Shown: positions 7,750 through 15,983 of the stretch, in pieces
Layout of the letters: each line of letters opens with the position of its first letter
How positions within the stretch are numbered: the first letter of the stretch is position 1
Source: Bacteroidales bacterium
GTDB taxonomy: Bacteria > Bacteroidota > Bacteroidia > Bacteroidales > UBA932
Assembly: GCA_016287075.1 (NCBI GenBank)
Contig: JAEEVC010000002.1
Coordinates: 91,246 to 155,245 of the forward strand
Direction of reading: 5' to 3'
Length of the DNA stretch: 64,000 nucleotides
Made by a program: the position numbers and the translations under genes
Notes under the pieces: generated by a model
Seen by the model: the letters and a program-made list of their open reading frames with translations, nothing else
What the model was told of the DNA's origin: nothing
Database searches by the model: none

Positions 7750-8868
7750 ATGCGCAGAATCATCCTATTGGCGGTGCTTTGCTGCCTGTCGGCCGGGCTC
7801 GCCGCCCAGGTTGTCCGGACGCCCGGCTCCGATCCCCGCATCACGTACGTCGGCCGTACGCTGGTTTCCCGCGGGGAAGTGAGCTTCGACTGGACCGGCA
7901 CCCTCATCCGGGTCGCCTTCACCGGAGACGATCTCGCCATCATCCTTTCCGATACGAAAAAGGACTATTTCAATGTCTGGATCGACCGGGAGCCGGCTGC
8001 AGAACCGGATTTCGTCGCAAAAACCGCCGGCGACACGACCATCGTCCTGTGCGATGCCGCTTTCCTGAAGGCACGCTACGGCAAGAAGGTCCCGCCGACC
8101 CATACCGCGGTCCTCGGCAAGCGGACGGAAGGGGAGCAGGGCAAGGTGACGGTCAAGGCCTGGATGACCTCCGGCCCTGTCCTGCAGGCCGAGCCGGTCC
8201 GGGAGCGGCTCATCGAGTTCATCGGCGATTCCTACACCTGCGGTTTCGGCAGCGAGAACAGCGTGGCGACCGACCCGTTCACCCCGGAAACGGAATCGGT
8301 GTTCAAGTCGTTCGCCCCGATCGTCGCCCGCTACTTCGGGGCGGATGCCTACATCATCGCCCATTCGGGAATGGGGGTCAACCGCAATTACAACGACAAG
8401 CTCCGCGGCTATACGATGGCCGACCGCTACCTGAATGTGTTCGACGACGGCTTTGAGAAGGTCGAGGGCGCCCCGCTGTGGGACCCGGCCTCCGCGCCGA
8501 AGCCGGATGTGACCGTGATCAATCTCGGCGCCAACGATTTCTCCGTCGGCCGCCAGCCGCAGTTCCCGCTCTTCAAGGCGGATTATATCCGTATCCTCCA
8601 GGCTGTCAAGCGTTTCTATGGCGAGGACCATCCCGTCGTGTGCATTTCCTCACATGTCAACAACTACCCGTACATCCGGGATGCCGTCGAGGCGGCGGGC
8701 CTGAAGCGGGTCTGCTGCTACGGCGTGGGCGACGGCACCTTCGATCCGGCCGAGCGGGGTGCGGCCTCGCATCCGTCCTATGCCGCCCACCGCAAGTTGG
8801 CCTACTGCCTGATCCCCTATATCGCCACCGCGACCGGCTGGCCGCTGGAAGACAAACCCGTCCGTTAA
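7750..8868 (+). CDS. Secreted SGNH/GDSL esterase, CE2-like
   Basis: 372 aa with an N-terminal signal peptide cleaved near Ala18-Ala-Gln. Residues ~25-145 form a beta-rich domain and ~150-365 the SGNH hydrolase domain, the two-domain order of carbohydrate esterase family 2. The nucleophile is Ser161 in F-I-G-D-S-Y-T. The block-III motif is G-A-N-D-F-S near residue 260, and the catalytic His is probably in A-S-H-P-S near 337. CE2 enzymes remove acetyl groups from plant polysaccharides. A -7 box TACATTTG lies at 7724-7731. The next esterase follows after 15 nt, so the pair probably acts together on acylated glycans in the periplasm. Confidence 0.82.
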   Translation: MRRIILLAVLCCLSAGLAAQVVRTPGSDPRITYVGRTLVSRGEVSFDWTGTLIRVAFTGDDLAIILSDTKKDYFNVWIDREPAAEPDFVAKTAGDTTIVLCDAAFLKARYGKKVPPTHTAVLGKRTEGEQGKVTVKAWMTSGPVLQAEPVRERLIEFIGDSYTCGFGSENSVATDPFTPETESVFKSFAPIVARYFGADAYIIAHSGMGVNRNYNDKLRGYTMADRYLNVFDDGFEKVEGAPLWDPASAPKPDVTVINLGANDFSVGRQPQFPLFKADYIRILQAVKRFYGEDHPVVCISSHVNNYPYIRDAVEAAGLKRVCCYGVGDGTFDPAERGAASHPSYAAHRKLAYCLIPYIATATGWPLEDKPVR

Positions 8869-8883
8869 TCAACAAGCTTTCCC

Positions 8884-9756
8884 ATGAAAAAGATCCTGAT
8901 CCTCCTGGGGCTCGTCGCGGCCCTGTCGCTGCAGGCGGCCGAACGTGTGAAACACACCGTCCGATACAAAGGCGAAGAACACACCTGCTGGCTCTATCTG
9001 CCCGAAAATGCCGGCGCGGATACGCCGCTCGTGATTGTGCTCCACGGCTATGGCGGCAATGCCGAGAAGTATTGCCCCCAGATGATGGAAGTGGCTGAGA
9101 AAGAGGGCTTTGCCGTGTGTTATCCCCAGGGCCTCAAAGACGGCAAGGGCAAAAACTGCTGGAATGTGGGCTATCCTTTCCAGGCCGGGCTGAAGCGGGA
9201 CGATGTCGGATTCCTCGTCTATCTGGTCAAGCATCTCCGAAAGACCTGCGGGCTCAGCCCGAAGAACGCTTTCCTGACCGGCATGTCCAACGGCGGCGAG
9301 ATGTCCTACCTGATGGCCTACCGTCATCCGGAGGTGTTCAACGCTTTCGCGCCCATCGCCGGCCTGACGATGGAATGGACCTATAAGCAGCTGACTCCCA
9401 AGGCCCCCGTCCCCCTGATGGAGGTCCACGGTACCGCTGACAAGACCTCCCTTTGGAACGGGGATCTTGCAAACGAGGGCGGCTGGGGCGCCTACATCGG
9501 CGTGCCGCAGGCCGTTGCCCGCTGGAGCGCCGAAGCCCGCTGCACTTATGAGGTGACGGAGAACCTGCCGCTCAAGGCCGAGGACGCCCACCCGGTGGTC
9601 CTCCACCGCTTCGTCGGCTGCGACCCGGCCTGGAAAGGCGGCCCCGCCATCGAGGTGCGCCTCTACGAGGTCATCGGCGGCAAGCACTCCTGGGCCCAGG
9701 GCGACATGGACACCTGCCAGGCCGTCTGGGATTTCTTCAAGATGTATCTGAAGTAG
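8884..9756 (+). CDS. Secreted feruloyl esterase / PHB-depolymerase-like hydrolase (CE1-type)
   Basis: 290 aa with a signal peptide (about 1-18). Alpha/beta-hydrolase of the LpqC/PHB-depolymerase family: oxyanion region H-G-Y-G-G-N near 57-62, nucleophile Ser135 in G-M-S-N-G-G, an Asp in the H-G-T-A-D-K segment, and the His in G-G-K-H-S-W near the C-terminus. In gut Bacteroidota such proteins commonly work as feruloyl or acetyl-xylan esterases; the substrate here is not determined. It is co-oriented with and 15 nt behind the CE2-like gene. A 17-nt piece of its 3' end (9708-9724) recurs exactly at 11067-11083, beyond the AT-rich island. Confidence 0.82.
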   Translation: MKKILILLGLVAALSLQAAERVKHTVRYKGEEHTCWLYLPENAGADTPLVIVLHGYGGNAEKYCPQMMEVAEKEGFAVCYPQGLKDGKGKNCWNVGYPFQAGLKRDDVGFLVYLVKHLRKTCGLSPKNAFLTGMSNGGEMSYLMAYRHPEVFNAFAPIAGLTMEWTYKQLTPKAPVPLMEVHGTADKTSLWNGDLANEGGWGAYIGVPQAVARWSAEARCTYEVTENLPLKAEDAHPVVLHRFVGCDPAWKGGPAIEVRLYEVIGGKHSWAQGDMDTCQAVWDFFKMYLK

Positions 9757-9776
9757 CACCCCCAGCCGGCTCCAGG

Positions 9777-9830
9777 CCGGGAGGGTGGTTTCAGCGGTCT
9801 GAAAAATGCCCGCTGAAACCACCCTCCTGG
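9777..9830. repeat. Conserved-loop hairpin, copy B
   Basis: 20-bp inverted repeat with one mismatch (9777-9796 with 9811-9830). The loop contains TCTGAAAAAT, close to the TCAGAAAAATTC of copies A and D. It sits just after the esterase stop and may also act as a terminator. It forms the left border of the AT-rich island. Confidence 0.8.
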
Positions 9831-9854
9831 CATCAACTCTGTACGCCTATTGGC

Positions 9855-10052
9855 CTACTGATTATTCTTGTTCCCGAAATAGGCGATCAAGAACCAGATA
9901 AGTGTCATCACTAAAAGCAAGATGACCAGACAAACTATCTCTTTAGATGAAAAAGATCGTTGACTGATAATAGCAATAATAATAATAGCTGTCAAGCCAA
10001 TCCCTGTCCCACGTAGGGCGGAAACCAGAGATCTTTTCAAATGCTTATTCAT
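9855..10052 (-). CDS. Small two-helix membrane protein (65 aa), unknown
   Basis: No recognised family. Basic N-terminus (M-N-K-H-L-K-R-S), then two hydrophobic segments at about 16-30 and 38-58, so probably an inner-membrane protein. It lies 6 nt after the stop of the lipoprotein gene upstream on the same strand, so the two form an operon. Base composition is strongly AT-rich compared with flanking genes, which suggests acquisition from elsewhere. A role as partner or protector of the lipoprotein is possible, but nothing in the sequence shows it. Confidence 0.6.
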   Translation of the reverse strand: MNKHLKRSLVSALRGTGIGLTAIIIIAIISQRSFSSKEIVCLVILLLVMTLIWFLIAYFGNKNNQ

Positions 10053-10058
10053 AATACT

Positions 10059-10808
10059 CTAATCGCAATTTGTCCACTCAAGCGGTCCTTTGGGAGGATA
10101 TGGAGCAAATTGAACAGTTTTTGAGGCGAGGATTGAGACTGCTGTTGCAACAAAAAAATTGCATGCTGAAACCGCTAATCCTACACCAACATCTATAAAA
10201 TCACAAGCAAAGCCTCTGTCATCTCCCCCTCTAGTCAATAGAGTGTGTTTATTCCATATTTTGATATCATCAGAATAAAAGAAATACATCCTACGAATTG
10301 TTTCAAGATGATTCAACTCAAAACCAGTTTCTCCTTGAGCAATAGATGACAAATAATCTAACAGAATATGTGTTCCGCTTGCTATATCATCCAAGAAGCA
10401 ATCATTAATACCATTTATTACAGACTGAGGGAGCGGAAGGGTATTGATATAATGACATCCTGCTACAAGACCATATTTATCGTACATCGAAACAAAGGAA
10501 GAAAACAGTGTCCGAATTTCCTCAATCTCGCAAGGATCTAGACAGTGCATAATCTCGGAATTATCACACTCTTTTTGAAGGGCATTTACAACATCTAATA
10601 AGTATGAATCCATTGTTGGATCTTTGGATACTCCTGATCTGGTTTCCAATGAGAGTAGATTATCAAGGACTCGATTATGTAAAAAGGCAAGTGTATCCGT
10701 AATTATTACCTGTCCTTTTTCATATACGCAATCATTAATCCTCTCTTCTTGACATGAATAAAAGAAGAGCGAAAAGAGGGCAACGGAAATAATAAGAAAT
10801 CTATTTAT
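10059..10808 (-). CDS. Lipoprotein of unknown function lacking a canonical start codon
   Basis: Reading upstream in the frame that ends at 10059, the first ATG/GTG/TTG is a TTG at 10649. The frame stays open for 53 more codons and encodes a clear lipoprotein signal (F-L-I-I-S-V-A-L-F-S-L-F-F-Y-S-C, Cys being the lipidation site). Before this only ATA (10808) and ATC (10811) are available ahead of an in-frame TAG at 10824-10826. I therefore place the start at the ATA at 10808; a point mutation or sequence error in an original ATG is the alternative. The mature part (~230 aa) is Cys-containing and ends in a hydrophobic stretch (G-V-G-L-A-V-S-A) plus a short polar tail. No known family recognised. 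AT-rich, unlike its neighbours. Confidence 0.55.
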   Translation of the reverse strand: MNRFLIISVALFSLFFYSCQEERINDCVYEKGQVIITDTLAFLHNRVLDNLLSLETRSGVSKDPTMDSYLLDVVNALQKECDNSEIMHCLDPCEIEEIRTLFSSFVSMYDKYGLVAGCHYINTLPLPQSVINGINDCFLDDIASGTHILLDYLSSIAQGETGFELNHLETIRRMYFFYSDDIKIWNKHTLLTRGGDDRGFACDFIDVGVGLAVSACNFFVATAVSILASKTVQFAPYPPKGPLEWTNCD

Positions 10809-11066
10809 GATGCAACCGAAATTCTACTTGGTAAAACAAGAAAAAGTTTAACGGAATATAAAGGACTAAAATGTATTCATATCCGAGTAAAAATGTAATC
10901 TATCAAACTACCCACGTTCAAATAAAAGAGGGAGTATTAGTAAGAGAGTCTTTGCGAGTCCAAATAACTAGGACTCGCAATAATCAATGCCGGTCTTTAA
11001 ATGAATAGGCTTCATCTATTATTAATACGAGTAAACAATAAAAGAGTTTCATTTACACAAATAAAA
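10809..11066. other. AT-rich intergenic stretch with a palindrome
   Basis: No gene seen in either strand. It contains a perfect 10-bp inverted repeat TTGCGAGTCC/GGACTCGCAA at 10952-10961 and 10971-10980 with a 9-nt AT-rich loop. It lies upstream of the minus-strand lipoprotein gene and could be an operator or a terminator for transcription entering the island. No full promoter consensus was found. Confidence 0.45.
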
Positions 11067-11083
11067 GGACACCTGCCAGGCCG
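11067..11083. repeat. 17-bp copy of the esterase gene 3' end
   Basis: Exact match to 9708-9724 inside the esterase gene, immediately before hairpin C. It marks the right border of the AT-rich island. Confidence 0.8.
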
Positions 11084-11136
11084 GGAGGGTGGTTCCGGAA
11101 GGTATTTTTCTGACTGACGGAACCACCCTCCCGGCC
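11079..11136. repeat. Conserved-loop hairpin, copy C (loop inverted)
   Basis: Perfect arms GGCCGGGAGGGTGGTTCCG and complement, starting near 11079 and ending near 11136. The ~20-nt loop carries the conserved TCAGAAAAAT core on the opposite strand relative to copies A, B and D. Copies B and C share the stem run CCAGGCCGGGAGGGTGGTT. Confidence 0.78.
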
Positions 11137-11172
11137 CTATACGGCCTTCATTCCGGAAAAAACAACATGGCC

Positions 11173-11204
11173 TTTGCAGATGAGCCTTTAATTATGTACC
11201 TTTG
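11173..11204 (+). promoter_or_regulatory. Promoter for the 11228 gene and DPP-IV-like peptidase
   Basis: TTTG at 11173-11176, 20-nt spacer, TACCTTTG at 11197-11204: full consensus, 23 nt before the ATG. Confidence 0.75.
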
Positions 11205-11227
11205 CCTTGTTATCTAAGATCCGAATT

Positions 11228-11653
11228 ATGGCAAGACGAAAAGGCATTATCGGCTGGATCATCCTGATCCTCCTCATCGCCGGAGCGGTATTCTTCTATC
11301 TCCGCTTCTATTATGTATTCAGCGACGGCACGAAGACCGGTGAACTCAACACCTTCGCCAAGACCGGATATGTCTTCAAGACCTATGAAGGCGAAATGAT
11401 CCTGACCGGTTACGGGGCCAAGAGCAGTACCGGCGGCAGCGTGCAGTCCAAGAACTTCAAATTCTCCGTCGCCAGCGATGAAGTGGCCCGGCAGCTCACC
11501 GACCTGACCGGCCAGCGGGTGACGGTCCATTTCAAGCAGTACTTCGGCGCATTGCCGTGGCGGGGCTATGAAAAAAGCATCGTGGACAGCGTCATCACTT
11601 CCGAGCCGGTCCGGGAAAACGCCTATTCACTCGAAGGCGAAATCTTCCTGTAG
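11228..11653 (+). CDS. Conserved membrane-anchored hypothetical protein (141 aa)
   Basis: Starts at the ATG at 11228; an in-frame TTG 21 nt earlier overlaps the promoter region and is unlikely. Basic start M-A-R-R-K-G then one transmembrane helix (about 7-25), with the rest probably periplasmic. The soluble part carries Y-E-G-E-M-I-L-T-G-Y-G and G-Q-R-V-T-V-H-F-K-Q-Y. It resembles a Bacteroidales family often labelled 6-phosphogluconate dehydrogenase in databases, but it has no Rossmann fold and that label is not supported. The peptidase gene starts 3 nt after its stop. Confidence 0.7.
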   Translation: MARRKGIIGWIILILLIAGAVFFYLRFYYVFSDGTKTGELNTFAKTGYVFKTYEGEMILTGYGAKSSTGGSVQSKNFKFSVASDEVARQLTDLTGQRVTVHFKQYFGALPWRGYEKSIVDSVITSEPVRENAYSLEGEIFL

Positions 11654-11656
11654 CAG

Positions 11657-13654
11657 ATGAGAGCCCCTGTGACCCTTCTGTGCGCTTTCCTTGCCGGAAG
11701 CGCACTTTTTGCCCAACCGCGCATCCTCGACGTCCATCCCGCCGGCGACCCTGCCGGTAAGCTCCTGACGATGGAGGACGTCATCCTGAACCGGGCCGTC
11801 GTCCCCGAGAACCGCTACTTCAGGTGGAAGGATGACAACACCTATGCCTTCTTCAAGGACAGCAAGTGGGAGACGGCGGAGGCTCTCCCGGGCCAAACCG
11901 TGACGGTGGCCTCCCCCTGGAAGGCCTTCAGCAAGGGCAACAGCCTGTTCATCACCGACGGGGCCGATACGACGGCAGTCGCCCTTTCCGACCGGCGCGA
12001 CCTGGTCTTCGGCCAGAGCGTCAGCCGGAATGAATTCGGCATCGACGGCGGCGTCTTCTGGTCGCCGGACCGCACGAAACTCGCCTTTTACCGGAAAGAC
12101 GAATCCCGCGTGACAGACTTCCCCCTCCTGGACATCAAGACCCGCACCGGCAGCCTCGTCCCCATCAAGTACCCGATGAACGGGATGGACTCCGAATTGA
12201 TTTCCCTGGGGGTGTACGACCGCTTGTCGGGGAAGACCATCTACCTGGATGTCAAGGACTTCAGCGAAGAACGATACCTGACGAACATCAGCTGGTCGCC
12301 CGACGGGCGCGTCCTGTATGTCCAGGTCGTCGACCGCAGCCAGCACCACATGCGCCTGAACGGCTATGACGCCGGGACGGGCGCCTTCATCCGCACCCTG
12401 CTGACCGAGGACAACGACGCCTGGATCGAGCCGCTCGACCCCGTCCGTTTCCTGGAAGGGCGGGAGGACCTGATGGTCTATCGCACCGACAACCGGGACG
12501 GCTACCGCAACCTTTACCTCGTCGATACCCTCGGCACGGTCCGCCGCCTGACGGCGGTCGAGGCCGATGTCGCCTATGTCGGCAATGACGGGAAATATGT
12601 CTATTACACCTCGGCCGAGATCTCTCCCGTCGAAAACCACCTGTTCCGGATCCCGCTGACAGTCAGGAAAGGAAGGAAGCCGGTACTCGAGCGCGTAAAA
12701 GCCGGAGCGCCCGAGCGCCTGACGACGGAGCGCGGCTGGCACGACATTGCCATGAACGACGGTTGCAGCCTGTTTATCGACAGCTGGAGCAATCTCAATG
12801 TGCCGCGGGTGACGGACCTGCGCCGCGCGGACGGCCGTCTCGTCCGGAACCTGCTGACGGCCGGAGACCCGCTGGAGGACTATGCCGCCTGCGAGGTTGA
12901 TTTCGGGACGATACCGAGCGCCGACGGGCTGTATGACAATTACTTCCGGCTCATCAAGCCCCTCGGATTCGATCCTTCCCGGAAGTATCCGCTGATCCTC
13001 TATGTCTATGGCGGTCCCCATTCCCAGCTCGTCCAGGACAGCTGGCTCGGGCAGATCCGGATGTGGGAGATGCTGATGGCCCAGAAGGGCTTTGTCGTCT
13101 ATATCCAGGACAACCGGGGCACCCAGAACCGCGGCGCCGCCTTCGAAAAGGCCATCAACCGGCAATGCGGCCGGGCCGAAATGGCCGACCAGATGGTCGG
13201 CATCGACTGGCTGCGGAACCAGTCCTGGATCGACGGCGACCGCATCGGTGTCCACGGCTGGAGCTACGGCGGCTTCATGACCATCAGCCTGATGACCCAT
13301 TATCCCGAGGTATTCAAGGTCGGCGTCGCCGGCGGCCCGGTCATCGACTGGAAATGGTACGAAATCATGTACGGGGAGCGGTATATGGACAATCCGGAAA
13401 CCAATCCGGAAGGTTTCGCCAAAACCTCCCTCATCGGCAAAGCGAAGGACCTGCAGGGCAAGCTCCTGATCTGCCAGGGGGCCATCGACAACACGGTCGT
13501 CTGGGAGCACAGCCTCAGCTTCATCGAGGAATGCATCCAGGAGAACATCCAGGTGGATTACTTCCCCTACCCGACCCATGAGCACAACGTCCGCGGCCGC
13601 AACCGCGTCCACCTCATGGACAAGGTGACGCTTTATTTCGAAGATTACCTGTAG
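11657..13654 (+). CDS. S9B dipeptidyl-peptidase IV-like serine peptidase
   Basis: 665 aa with signal peptide (about 1-20). Residues ~40-410 form the beta-propeller (DPPIV_N), including W-S-P-D repeats. Residues ~420-660 are the alpha/beta-hydrolase domain. Catalytic triad visible as Ser536 (G-W-S-Y-G-G), Asp611 (G-A-I-D-N-T) and His643 (H-E-H-N-V). The family releases X-Pro or related dipeptides from peptides in the periplasm; asaccharolytic Bacteroidales use it for peptide nutrition. About 50 residues shorter than the usual ~720 aa. Whether Pro or Ala at P1 is preferred cannot be read here. Confidence 0.88.
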   Translation: MRAPVTLLCAFLAGSALFAQPRILDVHPAGDPAGKLLTMEDVILNRAVVPENRYFRWKDDNTYAFFKDSKWETAEALPGQTVTVASPWKAFSKGNSLFITDGADTTAVALSDRRDLVFGQSVSRNEFGIDGGVFWSPDRTKLAFYRKDESRVTDFPLLDIKTRTGSLVPIKYPMNGMDSELISLGVYDRLSGKTIYLDVKDFSEERYLTNISWSPDGRVLYVQVVDRSQHHMRLNGYDAGTGAFIRTLLTEDNDAWIEPLDPVRFLEGREDLMVYRTDNRDGYRNLYLVDTLGTVRRLTAVEADVAYVGNDGKYVYYTSAEISPVENHLFRIPLTVRKGRKPVLERVKAGAPERLTTERGWHDIAMNDGCSLFIDSWSNLNVPRVTDLRRADGRLVRNLLTAGDPLEDYAACEVDFGTIPSADGLYDNYFRLIKPLGFDPSRKYPLILYVYGGPHSQLVQDSWLGQIRMWEMLMAQKGFVVYIQDNRGTQNRGAAFEKAINRQCGRAEMADQMVGIDWLRNQSWIDGDRIGVHGWSYGGFMTISLMTHYPEVFKVGVAGGPVIDWKWYEIMYGERYMDNPETNPEGFAKTSLIGKAKDLQGKLLICQGAIDNTVVWEHSLSFIEECIQENIQVDYFPYPTHEHNVRGRNRVHLMDKVTLYFEDYL

Positions 13655-13711
13655 CTTGCAGGAACGCGGTTTTTTGCGTATCTTGCAAGACTTACTTTAA
13701 CCCGCAGAAGA

Positions 13712-14383
13712 ATGGACAAGAAAGAATTCAACAAGTTCGCGACGAAGGAAAGGGGCGTCAGCCCGATGACCCTCCACCGCTATGAATCGGCCTTCGACAC
13801 CTATATCAATCCGACCATCACCGAGGAGCGCAAGCTCAACGTCGCCCAGATGGACGTCTTCAGCCGCCTGCTGATGGACCGCATCATCTGGCTCGGCGTT
13901 CCGATCGACGACGACGTGGCCAACATCATCATGGCCCAGCTCCTCTTCCTGTCCTCGACGGACTCCGGCGCGGATATCTCCCTGTATATCAATACGCCCG
14001 GCGGCCAGGTCTCTTCCGGCCTCGGCATTTACGACACCATGCAGCTCGTCCAGCCGGACGTCGCGACCATCTGCACCGGCATGGCAGCTTCGATGGGCTC
14101 CGTGCTCCTGTGCGCCGGGACGAAGGGCAAACGCTCCGCCCTCCCCCACTCCCGCGTGCTGATCCACCAGCCCCTCGGCGGTGCCCGCGGCCAGGCCAGC
14201 GACATCCTCATCGCCGCGAAGGAGATCGAGAAGACCCGCGAGGAACTCTTCCGCATCATCGCCGAGAACAGCGGCCAGCCCTACGAGCGCGTGGCGCAGG
14301 ACGGCGACCGCGATTACTGGATGACGGCCGAAGAGGCGAAGGCCTACGGCATGATCGACGAAATCCTTTCCAAAAAACGGTAA
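13712..14383 (+). CDS. clpP: ATP-dependent Clp protease proteolytic subunit
   Basis: 223 aa. Catalytic Ser127 in G-M-A-A-S-M-G-S and His152 in I-H-Q-P are spaced 25 residues apart as in E. coli ClpP, and the Asp is near 201. The N-terminal extension of ~30 residues before the core is usual in Bacteroidota. Forms the 14-mer degradation chamber with ClpX, whose gene starts 2 nt after this stop. The weak sequence TATCTTGC at 13679-13686 may be the -7 box. Confidence 0.97.
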   Translation: MDKKEFNKFATKERGVSPMTLHRYESAFDTYINPTITEERKLNVAQMDVFSRLLMDRIIWLGVPIDDDVANIIMAQLLFLSSTDSGADISLYINTPGGQVSSGLGIYDTMQLVQPDVATICTGMAASMGSVLLCAGTKGKRSALPHSRVLIHQPLGGARGQASDILIAAKEIEKTREELFRIIAENSGQPYERVAQDGDRDYWMTAEEAKAYGMIDEILSKKR

Positions 14384-14385
14384 TC

Positions 14386-15612
14386 ATGGCGAAAAAGAAC
14401 GGCAACCGCAACCATTGCATGTTCTGTGGCCGGCCCGATGCGGAGGTTCCCCTCCTGCTCCAGGGCTTGGACGGCTACATCTGCAGCGACTGCGTGAAGG
14501 TCGCCTCCGATTATCTCAAGGAACTGGAAGGAGCCTCCGCCCACGCGGAATCCAGTGTCGGATCGATGGACAAGGCGCCCAAGCCGAAGGAGATCAAGGC
14601 CTATCTCGACCAGTATGTCATCGGGCAGGACCGGGCCAAGGTCGTGCTGTCCGTCGCCGTCTATAACCACTATAAGCGCATCAGCCACAACCTGATAAGC
14701 CGTACCGACGACGGGGTCGAACTGGAGAAGTCCAATATCCTCCTCGTCGGTCCGACCGGCACCGGCAAGACCCTCCTGGCCAAGACCATCGCCAAGATGC
14801 TGGACGTTCCCTTCACCATCGTGGACGCGACCGTCCTCACCGAGGCCGGCTATGTCGGCGAAGATGTGGAAAGCCTGCTCACCCGCCTGCTGCAGGAGGC
14901 CGATTACGACCTGGCGAAGGCCGAACGCGGCATCGTGTTCATCGACGAGATCGACAAGATCGCCCGCAAGGGGGACAATCCCTCCATCACGCGCGACGTT
15001 TCCGGCGAAGGCGTCCAGCAGGCCATGCTGAAGCTCCTGGAAGGCAATGTGGTCAATGTCCCGCCGAAGGGCGGCCGGAAGCATCCAGAACAGGAGTTCA
15101 TCCACGTCAACACCCAGAACATCCTCTTCATCTGCGGCGGCGCCTTCGAAGGGATCGAACGCCACATCGCCCAGCGGAAGAACACGCAAATCATCGGCTT
15201 CGGTGCCGAGGAAAAGCAGCGGGTCTCCAAGGACAATCTCCTGCAATACGTTGAAGCACAAGACCTTCGCGCCTACGGGCTCATTCCTGAGATTGTCGGC
15301 CGTCTTCCGGTCGTCACCTACCTGGACCAGCTCGACCGCGCTTCGCTCCGCCGCATCCTGACGGAGCCGAAGAACGCCATCGTCCGACAGTACACCAAAC
15401 TCTTCGAAATGGATGGCATGAAACTCGAAATCGAGCCGGAAGTGCTGGACCTCGTCGTCGATACCGCCATCGAACGGAAGCTGGGCGCCCGCGGTCTCCG
15501 GAGCATCTGCGAGCAGCTGATGAACGATGCGATGTTCGAGGCGCCCTCCTCCCGGAAGAAGACCTATACGCTCACGCTCGAGGACGCCAAAAAGAAGCTT
15601 GGAAAGGCATAG
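14386..15612 (+). CDS. clpX: ATP-dependent Clp protease ATP-binding subunit ClpX
   Basis: 408 aa. The start at 14386 gives the N-terminal zinc finger (Cys11, Cys14, Cys33, Cys36). AAA+ core: Walker A GPTGTGKT at 122-129, Walker B V-F-I-D-E-I-D near 186, a pore loop with G-Y-V-G-E and the R-K-H/IGF region Q-I-I-G-F-G (the IGF-like ClpP-docking loop). Unfolds substrates and feeds them into ClpP. The gene is separated from the tRNA-Val promoter by about 25 nt. Confidence 0.97.
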   Translation: MAKKNGNRNHCMFCGRPDAEVPLLLQGLDGYICSDCVKVASDYLKELEGASAHAESSVGSMDKAPKPKEIKAYLDQYVIGQDRAKVVLSVAVYNHYKRISHNLISRTDDGVELEKSNILLVGPTGTGKTLLAKTIAKMLDVPFTIVDATVLTEAGYVGEDVESLLTRLLQEADYDLAKAERGIVFIDEIDKIARKGDNPSITRDVSGEGVQQAMLKLLEGNVVNVPPKGGRKHPEQEFIHVNTQNILFICGGAFEGIERHIAQRKNTQIIGFGAEEKQRVSKDNLLQYVEAQDLRAYGLIPEIVGRLPVVTYLDQLDRASLRRILTEPKNAIVRQYTKLFEMDGMKLEIEPEVLDLVVDTAIERKLGARGLRSICEQLMNDAMFEAPSSRKKTYTLTLEDAKKKLGKA

Positions 15613-15636
15613 CCGCCGAAAAAAGTCGCCAAATCC

Positions 15637-15667
15637 TTTGGAGATTCAAAAAAAAACGCTACCTTTG
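15637..15667 (+). promoter_or_regulatory. tRNA-Val promoter
   Basis: TTTG at 15637-15640, 19-nt spacer, TACCTTTG at 15660-15667, 14 nt before the tRNA. Confidence 0.75.
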
Positions 15668-15681
15668 CAATCCAATCCAAT

Positions 15682-15756
15682 GAGGGCTTAGCTCAGTTGG
15701 TTTAGAGCGCCTGCTTGACAGGCAGGAGGTCGGCAGTTCAAATCTGCCAGTTCTCA
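15682..15756 (+). tRNA. tRNA-Val (GAC)
   Basis: Acceptor GAGGGCT/AGTTCTC (with G.U pairs), discriminator A, anticodon stem CCTGC/GCAGG with loop TTGACAG (anticodon GAC, codon GUC), T arm GGCAG-TTCAAAT-CTGCC. No encoded CCA. Confidence 0.95.
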
Positions 15757-15760
15757 CAAA

Positions 15761-15787
15761 AAAATCCGGCTTCTGGCCGGATTTTTT
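15761..15787 (+). terminator. Terminator after tRNA-Val (copy 1)
   Basis: Stem AAAATCCGGC/GCCGGATTTT with loop TTCTG and a run of six Ts. It starts 5 nt after the tRNA. Confidence 0.85.
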
Positions 15788-15982
15788 CGTGAGAACCCTA
15801 TCCCCCGCCGCTAAAGCGGCTGCCCCCAGGGGCACGGGGGAAGGTATTCCCCCGCACGGCTCCGCCGTCCCCCTTCAGTCGGCCGTCGGCCTCCAAAATA
15901 ATCCGGCCAGAAGCCGGATTTTTTCGTGAGAACCCTATCCCCCCGCCGCGAAAGCGGCTGCCCCCAGTGGCACGGGGGAAAG
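15776..15982. repeat. ~70-bp direct repeat carrying the terminator
   Basis: 15776-15844 and 15913-15982 are near-identical (GCCGGATTTTTTCGTGAGAA... through ...GGCACGGGGGAA). The second copy also has its own ATCCGGC/GCCGGAT stem at 15901-15919, but its loop is CAGAA, the reverse complement of the first copy's TTCTG. The spacer is GC-rich and contains no gene. Copy 2 runs up to the stop of the next minus-strand gene and can serve as its terminator. Confidence 0.8.
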
Positions 15983-15983
15983 G

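Noticed and set aside
11228..11653. 6-phosphogluconate dehydrogenase
   Set aside because: This label is used for related proteins, but the sequence is 141 aa with a membrane anchor and no nucleotide-binding or catalytic motif.
11627..13612. 661-codon minus frame over the DPP-IV-like gene
   Set aside because: Shadow of a gene with a complete catalytic triad.
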